Below are positions 21,967 through 33,165 of a DNA stretch of 64,000 nucleotides, in pieces. Position 1 is the first letter of the stretch. Each line of letters starts with the position of its first letter. The DNA lies in NCBI RefSeq assembly GCF_947623445.1, contig NC_135240.1, positions 13,702,001-13,766,000 of the forward strand, given 5' to 3'. The stretch comes from Clavelina lepadiformis (taxonomy: Eukaryota > Chordata > Ascidiacea > Aplousobranchia > Clavelinidae). A model generated the notes under the pieces. That model had not been told where the DNA came from and ran no database searches. It saw only the letters and a list, made by a program, of their open reading frames with translations. A program made the position numbers and the translations under genes.

Positions 21967-23069
21967 CTGCCATATACATACATAAACCATACACCTACAT
22001 CTTCCTAAACCTTACATCCTCCTACTTATATACCATACACCTCCACCTGAGCATCTTTTGTTATTGTTGTTTCTCAGTCTTCAGCCACATTATTCCGTGC
22101 ACTTAGTTTCTTTTGTCGGTTTGACATAAAGTCATTGCACTCTCGAGATTAAAGTCTGCCCACAGCACACTACCAAAATTTGTTTAGTTTACAACTAATG
22201 ACTTTACGACAAATATTAAGCTACTGTAATTAGGCAGAGCAAAGATAACAAAATCACCCTATGACTTTTTTCAAATTCTATTTGGCATTCAAGTGCCTGA
22301 ACTATTCTAAACTTACAAACATGTCCACCCATAAAGTTTATTTGTATTAATTTTGAAATATGAGGTTCTACCACTTCTAAATATGACTGTTACGACAAGT
22401 TTTGACATGATTGTACAGGCTCTGCGCAATTCGACATAATTTCTAACTATATAGTCACATAGTCTTCAAATTCATAATTTCAACTCCATTTTCATGGTTC
22501 GGAGACAACCGAAACTACGTTTCTAAAAATTTTAAATAACACAGTGTGTTACAACATATGTGCAATAAAAGAAATCGTCTTTTTGTTATAGTTATGTTAA
22601 TGTCAATGTTTAGTTCTAGTTATTCATTTATCAAGCTTTGTTTTAGAGAATGACTAAATAGGTCACGCAGCCTGTCGCTAAAGGTAAGCGGGTACGCAAA
22701 AAGTTGATTTTTGTTATTTAGAAGTTAATTGAATTTAGATTAGAAGACAGATTTAGGTTAGGTTTAGCTTATTGTGTTATAACAATTAAGTAACATTAAC
22801 TAGAAACTGTAAAAAATAGCTTCGATTGCGCGATTTTTTCGGTGAAATAGTGGTAGCCTTGTTTTATTGCCAAGTCGATGTAAAATGACTCGTCGCTCGC
22901 TGCTTTGCTAGACTTGTGTAATTAAACTCTTGTAAATCTCTTCAATCAAATTCAGTTCGAGTTCTAAAATCCAGCGGTTATCAATCAAGACTGATATGAT
23001 ATGCTTTGACGTATAGCCTATATACTGTATGTCTGTATAGGTTTGGCCTTGTTTAACGACAATGTAGAT
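21229..23069. other. Non-coding stretch with a (TA)n microsatellite
   Basis: AT-rich sequence without a recognised gene. It contains the TA run at 21934-21960 and a CA/TA-rich imperfect stretch to about 22040. The start of the deaminase gene may lie in 21229-21700 but could not be identified. Confidence 0.4.
21934..21960. repeat. (AT)n microsatellite
   Basis: An uninterrupted run of 27 alternating A and T bases, followed by an interrupted CATATA-type stretch. Confidence 0.9.
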
Positions 23070-23929
23070 CATTGCTTCTTATCTAAACCTTTCAATGGTG
23101 ACCCAAGTCTTAAGCGTTAAAAGCTTAGCGACCCACCTCACCACAACGTTTATCAAACAATTGCATTTAAAATTATAAAGTTAAATAACTTTGCTTATAC
23201 ATCTTACTACAAACTGCATAAAAACACTAAACCGCTCGTTATCGTCACATGTAGAGTAAAACATTTATTCTAAATTGCAAGTTTGAGACGCTGTGTAATC
23301 GTAAGGAATTTTAAAACGTCACGCATCTCTAAAAATGGTGTTATTTATTTGTTCAACTGATTTTTTATAATGCAAATTTTAATAAATTGTATTTGGTGTG
23401 TTGGTACATTGAATTCTCATTCATTTTGTTTTTTCCATAAACTGTACAAACGGAAATTTATGCTGACACAGAGAACCAGATAATTTCGAACATACGAGTG
23501 TATTCATAGTAACGACGACCAGATCACAACTATCGCTGGAAAACATCTACATAAAACGTGCGTTATGACAAAACATAAAACAACAGAGATGAAAGTTTCA
23601 TGTCCTCAGCAGCCACTCATTTTGTTAACTGGATTGTGTTTTTGTCAATATGGTATTATGTTTTTGCTGTGTTTTCCAAAATTCACTTAAGCTTTTAGTT
23701 AGCAGTCCCTTACCGTTTCGTTAGTACATTGTTCCAACGATTCCTACGCGTGACGCAGTCTCTTGTTACGCAATAGTTATCTAAATAACGAAAACAAGGT
23801 GACGCAAACACCACTTTTCTTTTTTACCTATAACGTATGCTATGTTTCGACCTATAACAGTAATAATTGCTTAACATAATTCTAACACAAGAAACACAAC
23901 TTACAAATCTTAGGGGTTGAGAAGCACTG
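23070..23929. mobile_element. hAT-like non-autonomous element
   Basis: The left end reads CATTGCTTCTTATCTAAACC and the right end, reverse-complemented, reads CAGTGCTTCTCAACCCC. Both resemble the CAGTGNTTCTCAANC ends of hAT transposons. The left subterminal part contains GGTGACCCAAG and AGCGACCCACCTCA, typical of that group. No transposase lies between. Flanking 8-mers are not identical (ATGTAGAT against CACTGTAC), so the element is old or the borders are off by a base. Confidence 0.5.
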
Positions 23930-25050
23930 CACTGTACATGATAATTGTGTTCAGGCCGATGGTTACTTTTACAGAGTGTGGACTTAAAAAAGTATTCCCT
24001 GCAACTATGAGTTATAAATATGTGATAGCGATTGTTAACGTTGCATTTGGTGAGTCGCAGTTAGTGACAAATGTATTACAATTTAAACTTATTTTACATT
24101 ATGTAGTGCTTCAATATAAGTTAACTTATAGTATTTTTTGTCGTGTGCTCGGTGTAACCTGCAGTATACCTGCCTTCAAGGTAGCGTTGTATTCACGAGT
24201 TACTAATACTGACAAGCAATGTGTACATTTAATACAAATAACCCTTGTTGTTCTTAAACGCCGCGTTCAGAAAAGATTTCGATTTGGAACTGACTTGACA
24301 TGTCTTGATATTTGCTTGATTCGAAAAGCATAAACATCAATAACTAATAAAAAAAGCTTTTCAAAAGGCAAAAGCGAGTTGTAAAAATACACCCATTACA
24401 TCGCTAAAAAGCTCTTCTGTCCAGTTATAACAAAATGATTATCTCTATTCCCACTGGTAGTCAAAAGTGATGTAAGGTAAAGTTTACCTATCTCCTAAAA
24501 ATCAAGCATCTTCATAGTTGACATCAGACATAAAGCGTCTTTCTCATGATTTTGAGAAATGTATTTTGTCTTCAATATACATAACATAAAAGTTTACAAT
24601 TACTTTAAACTTCTTTGCTTAGTGGCTTATATCGCTATTGACATAACACTAAGTGACGTGTGGGGCGTGGGCACCTTAGTCGTTTCTTTCTTTCTAAAGT
24701 CATTTTCTTTCAAAAAACAAACTGCCCAAGATTTTTCGCTGCTTAAATCTTGCTCTATGGCTCCCAAGATCTCACACACCCTTCATTTCCTTGTTGCTAT
24801 CGAGCGTCTAATAACTCAGAGGTTTGCAAACAGAGAACACGATTTTCTTTTCGTCTTGGCATGATGTTTTAAATCACGTGAGCGTTTATGCATCAAGCAA
24901 TATGAAGATAATTTCAAAACAGGACCAATTTACACGGAGGTTCGATATACACAACTTTCCCCCTATTCTAAATACAGTTCGTACAGCTAATCAGCTTTAA
25001 CCAATGAATGACTGTTGTCCTGAAAAACTGCGAATAGTTAACAATAATAC
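23930..25050. other. Non-coding stretch before the tandem array
   Basis: A 138-codon frame at 23917-24333 (+) has no splice context, no domain signature and low-complexity composition. The frame at 24559-24864 is similar. Both are treated as chance. Array homology begins at about 25055. Confidence 0.4.
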
Positions 25051-25070
25051 TCGTATGAATTGTTTGTTCG

Positions 25071-25133
25071 TTTAGGGTGCGTATACACGAACAAGGAGGA
25101 CCGAGGCGACCGCCTCGCTCGCCTCACCCTAAA
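25071..25133. repeat. GC-rich hairpin, conserved in four array units
   Basis: TTTAGGGTG at 25071-25079 pairs with CACCCTAAA at 25125-25133. Inside, CGAGGCG (25102-25108), AC, CGCCTCG (25111-25117) forms a second stem. The same structure is at 32004-32066, 43512-43574 and 55016-55078, in otherwise AT-rich DNA. Read in reverse, CAGTATTGGCTTTAGGGTGA resembles a hAT terminus, so it may be a transposon end carried along in the units. Confidence 0.6.
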
Positions 25134-25429
25134 GCCAATACTGGCTGAAGTAACCAAATGCTATTTGTTTCTTCAGTTGAATTGTGTTCAAATTTTGCTA
25201 ATGGTTAACGAAAACCTAGCGTCCTTAGCAACAGTGGCTTAGAGGGAATTTTGCACGACAGAGACAACTTGAACTATTTCGCTTCTCCTTTTTCTCTTAT
25301 AAATGAATAAATTGAGCCAGTTGCATATTTAGAATTGTGTTAAAGGGGGAGAAAAATATTTTAAAAGCTGGGTCCAAAACTCCCGCGTTTAGCAACCCAA
25401 CAAATAGTGTGGATTTTATGCCTCAAAAG

Positions 25430-26428
25430 CTTTAAAAAGGCTATTAATGTTGAAAGATGAAGTTGTGGTTTTTCTAACGGAAAAGCAATCTGACTTGGTC
25501 CACCATTTTCGCAACGACAGCTGGCTTTTGAAATTATTCTATTTGTCAGATGTGCTTGAAAATCTGAACAAACTTAATTTGTTCCTCCAAGGAGAAAACA
25601 CCAATGTTTTTACGCTCAAATCAAAAATTGAAGCGTTCATAAAAAAATTGAACATCTGGAAACAAAAGGTTGAAAATGACTCATTTGAAATGTTTTCATC
25701 TACAGAAGATTTTTTAGCTAACAATGATGCGGAATCAAACGTTATTAAGCCTCTTGTAATCGACCATTTGTCAAATCTGTTGAAACAGTTTCAGAAGTAG
25801 GCTATTTTCTTCCAGAATTGGACAATACAAAATTATATTGGATTCAAAACCCATTTGCAATGCAAAAATAAAGTACTGAGCACCTCACTCTTAAATCTCA
25901 AAAAGAGCTAGCTGAACTATCCTCTGACTCTAAGTTGCGACTGGAATTTTCAGGAAAAAAGCTTCACACTTTTTGGTTTACCGTTAGAGAAGAATATCCA
26001 TCATTATCTGACTCAGCAGTAAGCGCACTCCTGCCTTTTGTCTCAATGTATCTGTGCGAGTCAGCATTTTCAACATTAACGGCAATCAAAACAAAATACC
26101 GTTTTAGCCTAATCAACATTGAAACCGCCTTGAGATCAGCATTAACAGATATTTAGCCGCGACTGGACTTGCTTTGTAGCAGAAAGCAGTCGCACCCACC
26201 ACACTGAACAAATGTGTGGGCTTTTTTGTTTCCAGTAGCCTACATATGTGTAAAGTAGTAAGTAGGCTTTGAGTACTGGTTGCTTGAATTCAGTCTTTGC
26301 CTCTCGATAAATGTCTCAATAAATGGCTAATGTATATTTCGCACTGCTTATCAATTTAAACGTGAAGGGTTGCGGAAAACTTCGGAAGTTTGAAAGGGCT
26401 CGCGTGCAAAAAAGTTTGGGAAGCCCTG
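25430..26428 (+). mobile_element. hAT transposase remnant (ZBED5-like), right half
   Basis: Two frames (25447-25797 and about 25800-26156) encode the C-terminal half of a hAT transposase. The first includes FLQGENTNVFTLKSKIEAFI. The second contains FWFTVREEYPSLSDSAVSAL, LPFVSMYLCESAFSTLTAIK and TKYRFSLINIETALRSALTD, the dimerisation region of the ZBED5/SCAND3-type hAT group. A frameshift near 25797 and stops in the second part show that it is dead. The right inverted end (reverse complement CAGGGCTTCCCAAAC) stops at 26428. No left end exists: the element joins directly to array sequence at about 25430 and replaces about 340 bases present in other units, so a deletion removed its left half plus flank. 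Confidence 0.8.
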
Positions 26429-26454
26429 TCATATACCATACCAGGTTGCCTTAC

Positions 26455-26900
26455 CTGACTGTATCAAGAGCTTGGCGCATACATTGCACGGAAATAAGGA
26501 GACGTAGATAATACAGCCTTCCAAAGATTTCGCATAACTATTGACAACAGCATTCATCTCAGCATGACAGACTGCAAGATTGAAAACAACGGTTGATTAC
26601 AATAATGACAAATGATTACAGTTTCCTCTTGTAATTTAAAGAAACATTAAATGAAAATTATTCATTGGTTGATATACCAAAGAAAAAATCGAACGCGGAT
26701 GCATGAACTAAATACACTGTCGAATCCTAGACTGTATTTAGAAGCAAGTGTATACGAGGAAACTGGATTCTCATTTGTATATAACATTCTGTACCAGATG
26801 CAAATTTAGTTGCAATGTAGGGTATAAAATATCTCATGGGTGACCGTAAAACTTTTTTTCTTTGTCTAACGCATCCTTTTACCTTCGAGGTTTACCTTCA
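26455..26900 (-). pseudogene. dCMP deaminase fragment in array unit of copy 3
   Basis: Exon 26455-26571 is a full, open copy of the active-site exon: acceptor TTGCAG, the CHAE motif, and PCNVC in place of PCNEC, then donor GTAAGG. Upstream, about 26843-26895 keeps only the end of the previous exon (GCGTTAGACAAAGAAAAAAA...). The GYNGMPDG part is replaced by unrelated sequence. The N-terminal and last exons are missing, so no enzyme can be made. Confidence 0.7.
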
Positions 26901-27155
26901 AGAAAGCAATTAAAGCCTACAGCACTTGCCCAAAATGCACCATCACCATCATTTTATTTTGAAGTTGTGTCTGATCAATTTCAAGTTGGTTGTCGTGTTG
27001 CAGTCGCCATCCTAACCATGACACAGTGGCAGGGTATATTTCGCGTCTATTCTGACAAAAAGTACTTTATTCTGTCTTTTATTAAAACACAAAATTAAAA
27101 ATTGCCAAACAAGTAACAAACTTGCCTCTAATTATGACAAAAGTGGTGAAAAGTG

Positions 27156-27163
27156 TGACGTCA
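27156..27163. promoter_or_regulatory. TGACGTCA palindrome (CRE-like), conserved in six units
   Basis: A full cAMP-response-element palindrome, kept at 33425, 38253, 44933, 49758 and 56445 in the other units. Conservation could be due only to recent duplication. No nearby transcription start is established. Confidence 0.35.
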
Positions 27164-27942
27164 CCATGTGAAGTCAACAAGCTAGATGGCTGTCCTTAAA
27201 ATCAAATGTGATAGCAATAGTTATAATCACCTAACGTGTTTTGGATCCAATGCAACTTTGCATGTAGGCGATGTTTACCTTTAGCATATTATTGTCACAA
27301 GTAACAATACGTGTATAAGAAAGTATTTGTCGCAAAAGACCCGCTTTTTTCTGAAACTACGTTGATACCTTGTAATAAAATGGCGTGTAATTATACGATT
27401 TTGTTATGTACTCTGATAAAGGATTTATGCAAAATCTGCTTTCATTTTGTTATATGTAAGAATTTAATACATGAAGTATTTGTGTTTTTTACAATAATTA
27501 TACCCGTGTCTTATATCATACCTTCACTACTGTAAACATGTGTAAATGGAATTATATCAAATTTCAGTATGGATGTAAACAAATTGGAGTTATTTAAAAA
27601 AAATACAAAAACAAAAACAATTTACAAGAAATTAGAGAACTGGAAAAAGCTAAACAACAAATAAACAAACTTTATTAATTGTAATTGCATGTAATTGCAG
27701 AAATTCTTGAAACGGAATATTTCGAAAAAAAGGCAATAAAATATATATGGAAATAGTTGCTTTGACAAGTTCTTGTTTAAACTAACGCAACTTCTTTAAT
27801 TCTTGTTTGTATATTTTCGGTTTTCTAATTTTCTATTTATTAGTTTGTTTCCTGTTTTGAAAATAAAATTTCAGTTTGTTAAATTCTGTACTGGAATTTT
27901 ATAGCGCAAGCGTTATTTTATGTTATAAATCTCCCAGTTTTT

Positions 27943-28040
27943 AGTATGGTATGACATCAGAAATTTTATCCTCGGACTGAGAAAAGATTTGGCACGACTC
28001 AAACTCGGCGATGATCCAGCATTGCTCGAGCCACTATAAC
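27943..28040 (-). repeat. tRNA-like SINE copy in array spacer
   Basis: Minus-strand copy of the element at 5179-5275. It is complete from the GGCTCGAGC start to the CATACCATAC end, with the central stem changed (GCAATGCTGGATCATCGC). It is present at the same place in each array unit. Confidence 0.55.
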
Positions 28041-28595
28041 AGATCTTGTCTTCATGCAAGTTTCGGTGGATATGCCTACACATTGACATTTGTTTATTTT
28101 TGTATTGTAGTATGCAAATTTGAAACTGTTAACCAGGACTATTGCATAAGAAGCATGCTTTGCTCATTCCTTGCTCAAAGGCATTATAGTGGTAGCTCAA
28201 CTGAGAATCAAACCCTATTGGCATTTCTTCAGCACTTGCCATCCCTTTTAATTAATGTGTGTCATGCCAATATACATTTTGGCGTGTAATGTATTGGAAT
28301 TTTTTTTAATAGTCTTGAGGTAAACTAACATCGTAAATGAATATACTAATCACCAAATTTGACAACAGTGCATACAGTAAATATCTTGTGCTTTGTTTTA
28401 TTATTACCCATTTTTGCATTATTCTCTAACGTTAACATTGACGAATTAATATGACATTCATAAGCTAAACGTACAAGGTTAAAGAACAGATGATAAAAGG
28501 TAAATCAACGTAAAACATAGCCTAGTTGAAGCGCATATTAAATATGTTATCTGAGTAAAACACATCTAGAAATACAGAATAATTTATGTAGGAAA

Positions 28596-31228
28596 TTATG
28601 CATCTTCAGCCGCAAAAACCGCATCAACAAAGGGACCTCCAACCATGACTTGTGCCGTAATTCCTGATCGATCTTCACATACCTCTGGATTATATCCATA
28701 AAGGAAGCCTGCAGCAACAACAACAACAATTAATAGCAAAACTTTGAAGTTATAGGCTAAATTAATCATTAAAACTATAACATTATTGTTAGCTACCAAT
28801 AAATTTTAATTTGTTTCGAATCTAATGCTATGGCCAGTTTTTTACCCATTTCATTGCTTGGCCACTGCATTTCATCTTGAACAAAGTAAGCGGTTGAAGG
28901 AAGTGCACCTGGCATACCCTCGGATGATTTCCTTGTCATTCCCCACACGTCCTGAAATGGAAACGAGCAATGAACGTCTCATCATAGAAGAGTTTCTGCA
29001 TTAGTAATAGAGCACTAAAGTGTCCAAAAGTGATAACTTACAGCGAAAAGGAGCCCTCCAGTGCATCCAGCTCCGGAATCAACAGCGATCACGTACGTCC
29101 CATAGTCTGGCTTGGCATTCCAGGTACCATTTGTTGGTTTAGTCATATCCTAAATCATCCACCGATCAGTTAGTTGAAAACAAATAAGAAAGAAATATTA
29201 TAAAATATTATGTGTATTTATTCAAACATTATTTTGTTAAATCGATTATTTTAGAACGTTGCTTACAGCATTGGTGTCATTGTAAATTTCTGATACGAGG
29301 ATTGAGACCATTCCGCCGGATCCTACAAGTGTTTCAGTCGTGCCGAGCCATTCATTTAAGATGACCGGAACAGCTAACAAATACAAATAGTAATACATGT
29401 TGTTCTCTGACTCACCAAGACTGATATTAAACAAAGACTGCAATGTTAAATTCAACTTTTAGATATTTCAACTTGTTAACGATAAATACCGGTGTTCGTT
29501 GAAGTGGTTCTAGCTGCTTCCATACTCACTCCAAATTCAACATTTATATCCTCACCCGAAATGGTACAAGTTGTGCTAAAAACGTTCGGTCAGTTCAATT
29601 AATTTGAAACTGTGTATATAGATGAAGTAATGTTTTCGTTATATTAAATAAACTCTTACGTTTCATTTTCTTGGGTGAAGTAGAAGTTCATTCCAATTTC
29701 AGCCTTTCTTCTTTGCCACAATTTACTTTGACGCAAAACGTAAGTTGCATCAGCTGGCTCCGAGTTCTTTTTGTCAAGTTTAGCATTCCAGAACTATTTT
29801 TAGGTAAAAGAAAAATAAAGCTGTTGTTAGAACAGTTTGTTTTTCTTTTTTAAGAAAGTTGTTCCATTTCTGTAGCGTTTTTTAAATAGCCATCTCTCTA
29901 TTTCTACTCACTTTTACAGCCAACACGGGGCAAGGAAGATGAATTTTCATAGCATAAGGTCCAGTTGGAATGCTAATTGGTCTGATAAATTAAACATCAT
30001 TGATCACTGGCTGTGTCATGCATTTTATTAAAGTAAAATCGAATAGGCTTTGGTAAAGATACAGATACCATGTACTTTGCCAGCCATTTGTCAGATCATA
30101 TGGCAATAAAATGATCTCATAAGGTGGTGAACGAAAATTACCTGAAAATAGTTGCGGAACCGCCGAAGACACCTTGACTTCCTTGCCAGACACCATTGAT
30201 TTTTATTCCGGAGCCATCAGTACGAGTTCTGTTTAAAACGAACCCGTGTAAAACATAACTTAACTTAAAATAATAACACCGATGACCGCTTAACATTTAT
30301 TATCGCAGAACTTGCTTTGATAAAAAATGGGTTTTATATACCTGATCATTGCTGTGTCTCCCAGGCCGGAGCTTCCGACTGGTGTGACGTAGATCTTGTA
30401 AAATTGCATACCCTGCAATCCAGAGATTGAAGCACTGTGCTCGCCCAAGGTAACACTTGCACCTGGAAGGATAAAACCCGTTTAAGAATCTCGACAACAA
30501 CAATCGTTAAAGCTTCTTTTCCCCAAGGACCGAGGTGAAATCGTCAAATATCTATACAATGTCAAACTACAATTTTAATGAGAGCTTTAACTTACTTATG
30601 ACAGAATCGGTTTCGTTTTTCACCATGACTTCGTAACTATCGGTTTCGTTGTCCATATCCCAATTGAGTTGGATGGAAGACTCGGTCACATCCATGACTT
30701 GGAGATTGCTTACAGGAGCAGCAACTATAGGTTCGAAAAAAACGTTTATACAGTTTTGTTGTGATATGTAAAACTTTATGGGCGAGTTTTAATCACGTAA
30801 ACAAGCTTGTTCAACTAAAGCTTATCTTACCAGTTCTAAATTGGTATTCAAGAGGTGCTATGTTTGCCATAATAGTTCCATTGACATCGGCCGCTGAGAT
30901 AATGACTTGATAAAGAGTATTTGGGAGCAATGTGCCGAACTGGGTTTCGTTTCTGTCTACAACTTGATTTTGATCGTCACTGAGAAGTACCTGAGAAGTA
31001 TAGGGTGATAAGTCTTTAATTTTTATAAAAGCTTTAGATCAACTAAAAGTGATTTCTTAAAAAAAATAGCTCACTCTGGGAACTTACATGATACTTTTCT
31101 GCTTCAGGAATTTCTTTCCATTTCAATGCAACCGCGTTGGATGTTGCTGATGCTTGCACATTTCCGGCAGATGCACTTCGGATAAGAGCAACAAGGAAGA
31201 GAGATGAAATAATCGCAAAAATATTCAT
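28596..31228 (-). CDS. Secreted FN3-domain protein, copy 3 (about 453 aa)
   Basis: Twelve coding exons in the same phases as copy 1, with all introns short (about 75-160 bases). The signal peptide reads MNIFAIISSLFLVALIRSAS, with an unusual Arg near the cleavage site. Two FN3 domains, the WQGSQGVFGG/FWNAKLDKKN domain and the DVWGM...EDA tail follow. Exon 9 is 24 bases longer than in copies 1 and 2 (EWLGTTETLVGSGGMVSIL against EWGINGLVSVL), which marks the array subfamily. No frame break was seen. An untranslated exon ending ...GGAATAAAG/GTAAAA lies near 31341, equivalent to 2456-2506 of copy 1, and a TATATATAAT sequence on the minus strand (31765-31774) could be the TATA box. Confidence 0.85.
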
Positions 31229-32735
31229 AATGCTGCGAGAAAAATTAAAATTATTATAACCTGAAAAATTCCTTCCATTAAATAGTTTATATTATCAAAT
31301 AGAACGTCGGACCAAATAAATGCTTTAACAAAATTTTTACCTTTATTCCAATAAAACAGTTTTACCACACAAACAAATAACTTAGTTATCACACTAGATT
31401 GAAAGAAAAAAAATAGAAAAAAAGTCGTTAGTACAACTTTACGCCTTAAGTTCATTTTTCTTTACTGAACCTTAACTTTATGGAAACTGTAATATTTTTC
31501 CAGGTTTTGTTAGTTAACCTAAGCTTTTGCATAGGCACAACTGACTGGTCTGTCGAAATACATTGAACCTTTGCAATATATATATTCTCAGGTCATTTTT
31601 TCTTAGATGTAATTTGGCCTATTGTCTTCAACACTTACCACTTACTTTCTTTTTACTTCCTTCATATTCTTAAACACAAGTTACAGAGAAAGAATGGTGT
31701 TACGTAGGCAGATAACGTAATGTTTAACCTAGCTTGAAACGATAAATCTTGACTATAGCTGTAAATTATATATACTAATTCATATAAGTATGAATAATTT
31801 TCTTTTCGAGTGTAAATATACCTTTATAATATAAATAATTAGCTTGCCAACGTTTTCAAGATGACGTAACTGCGTACGTTTAATTTGTCGTTTTAAGTCA
31901 TACTTGAGATAGCGGATCATCATTAATAGGTGCCTAAGGGCAATATCGTGAATAAGATTTCATTACTTTTAAAACGTTTTGTATTTATTTATTTGTTTGA
32001 TCGTTTAGGGTGCGTATACACGAACAGGGGGGACCGAGGCGACCGCCTCGCTCGCCTCACCCTAAAGAAAATACTGGCTGAAGTAACCAAATGCTATTTG
32101 TTTCTTCAGTTGAATTGTGTTCAAATTTTGCTAATGGTTAACGAAAACCTAGCGTCCTTAGGAACAGTGACGTAGAGGGAATTTTGCACGCCAGAGACAA
32201 CTTGAACTATTTCGCTTCTCCTTTTTCTCTTATAAATGAATAAATTGAGCCAGTTTCATATTTAGAGTGATGTTAAAGGGGGAGCAAAGTATTTTAAAAG
32301 CTGGGTCCAAAATTTCCGCGTTCAGCAACTCACCAAATAGTGTGGATTTTATGCCTCAAAAATTGCACCTCGAAATGAAATCTATGCTCATATGTATTTG
32401 CAAAATAGCTAAAAATTTGTTCAACTTTGCTATCAGAAGTACAGCTAACCGGGTTCAATTCTAAGTTGTAGGCTACGATCGTTGCAATGCACTATAGTTA
32501 GGTATGAACGACGCTTTCTTCTGTTCAGTAGTCCTGATGAACTGTTCCAAATTCGTGCAATATAAAGAAATCATAAAACCAGATATCAAAAATAAATTTG
32601 TATTCACTAGAACTTGCAAAAAGACAAGTTCGAGCTGCGGAAAATTATCATTGAGTTTAAGTCGTGCATCGACTTTCCTCAGTCCGAAGATAAAGATTGT
32701 GATAGCATGCCATATACCATACCAGGTTGCCTTAC

Positions 32736-33165
32736 CTGACTGTATCAAGAGCTTGGCGCATTTATTACACGGAAATAAGGAGACGTAGATAATACAACCT
32801 TCCAAAGATTTCCCATAACTATTGACAACAGCATTCATCTCAGCATGACAAACTGCAAGATTGAAAACAACGGTTGATTACAACAATGACATGTGATTAC
32901 AGTTTCTTCTTGTAATTTAAAGAAAAACTAAATGAAAATTAATCATTGGTTGATTTACCAAAGAAAAAATCGAACGCGGATGCATGAACTAAATACACTG
33001 TCGAATCCTAGACTGTATTTAGAAGCAAGTGTATACGAAGAAACTGGATTCTCATTTGTATATAACATTCTGTACCAGATGCAAATTTAGTTGGAATTTA
33101 GGGTTTAAAAATATCTCATGGGTGACCCTAAAAATTTTTTTCTTTGTTTAACGCATCCTTTTACC
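32736..33165 (-). pseudogene. dCMP deaminase fragment in array unit of copy 4
   Basis: Exon 32736-32852 is an open active-site exon with CHAE and PCNKC and intact splice borders. About 33125-33165 holds the decayed end of the preceding exon. The remaining exons are absent. Differs from the 26455 copy by point changes only in the exon. Confidence 0.7.

Larger units (their letters stand above)
26901..28390. other. Array spacer, unit of copy 3
   Basis: Repeated in every unit. It holds a TGACGTCA palindrome (27156-27163), an AT-rich block with (A)n and TGTAATTGCATGTAATTGCA, the SINE at 27943-28040, and a segment CCTTGCTCAAAGGCATTATA at about 28170 that recalls a widespread tRNA-like repeat. Unlike the other units it lacks about 350 bases at 28325. 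It ends at the poly(A) region of copy 3 (AATAAA, 28397-28402, minus). No gene was recognised. Confidence 0.5.

Noticed and set aside
23917-24333. 138-codon open frame (+)
   Set aside because: No domain signature, no splice context, AT-driven composition and no conservation elsewhere in the window; it starts inside the end of a hAT-like element.
28170-28260. tRNA gene in the CCTTGCTCAAAGG segment
   Set aside because: No cloverleaf with an acceptor stem could be drawn; at most a worn tRNA-like repeat.
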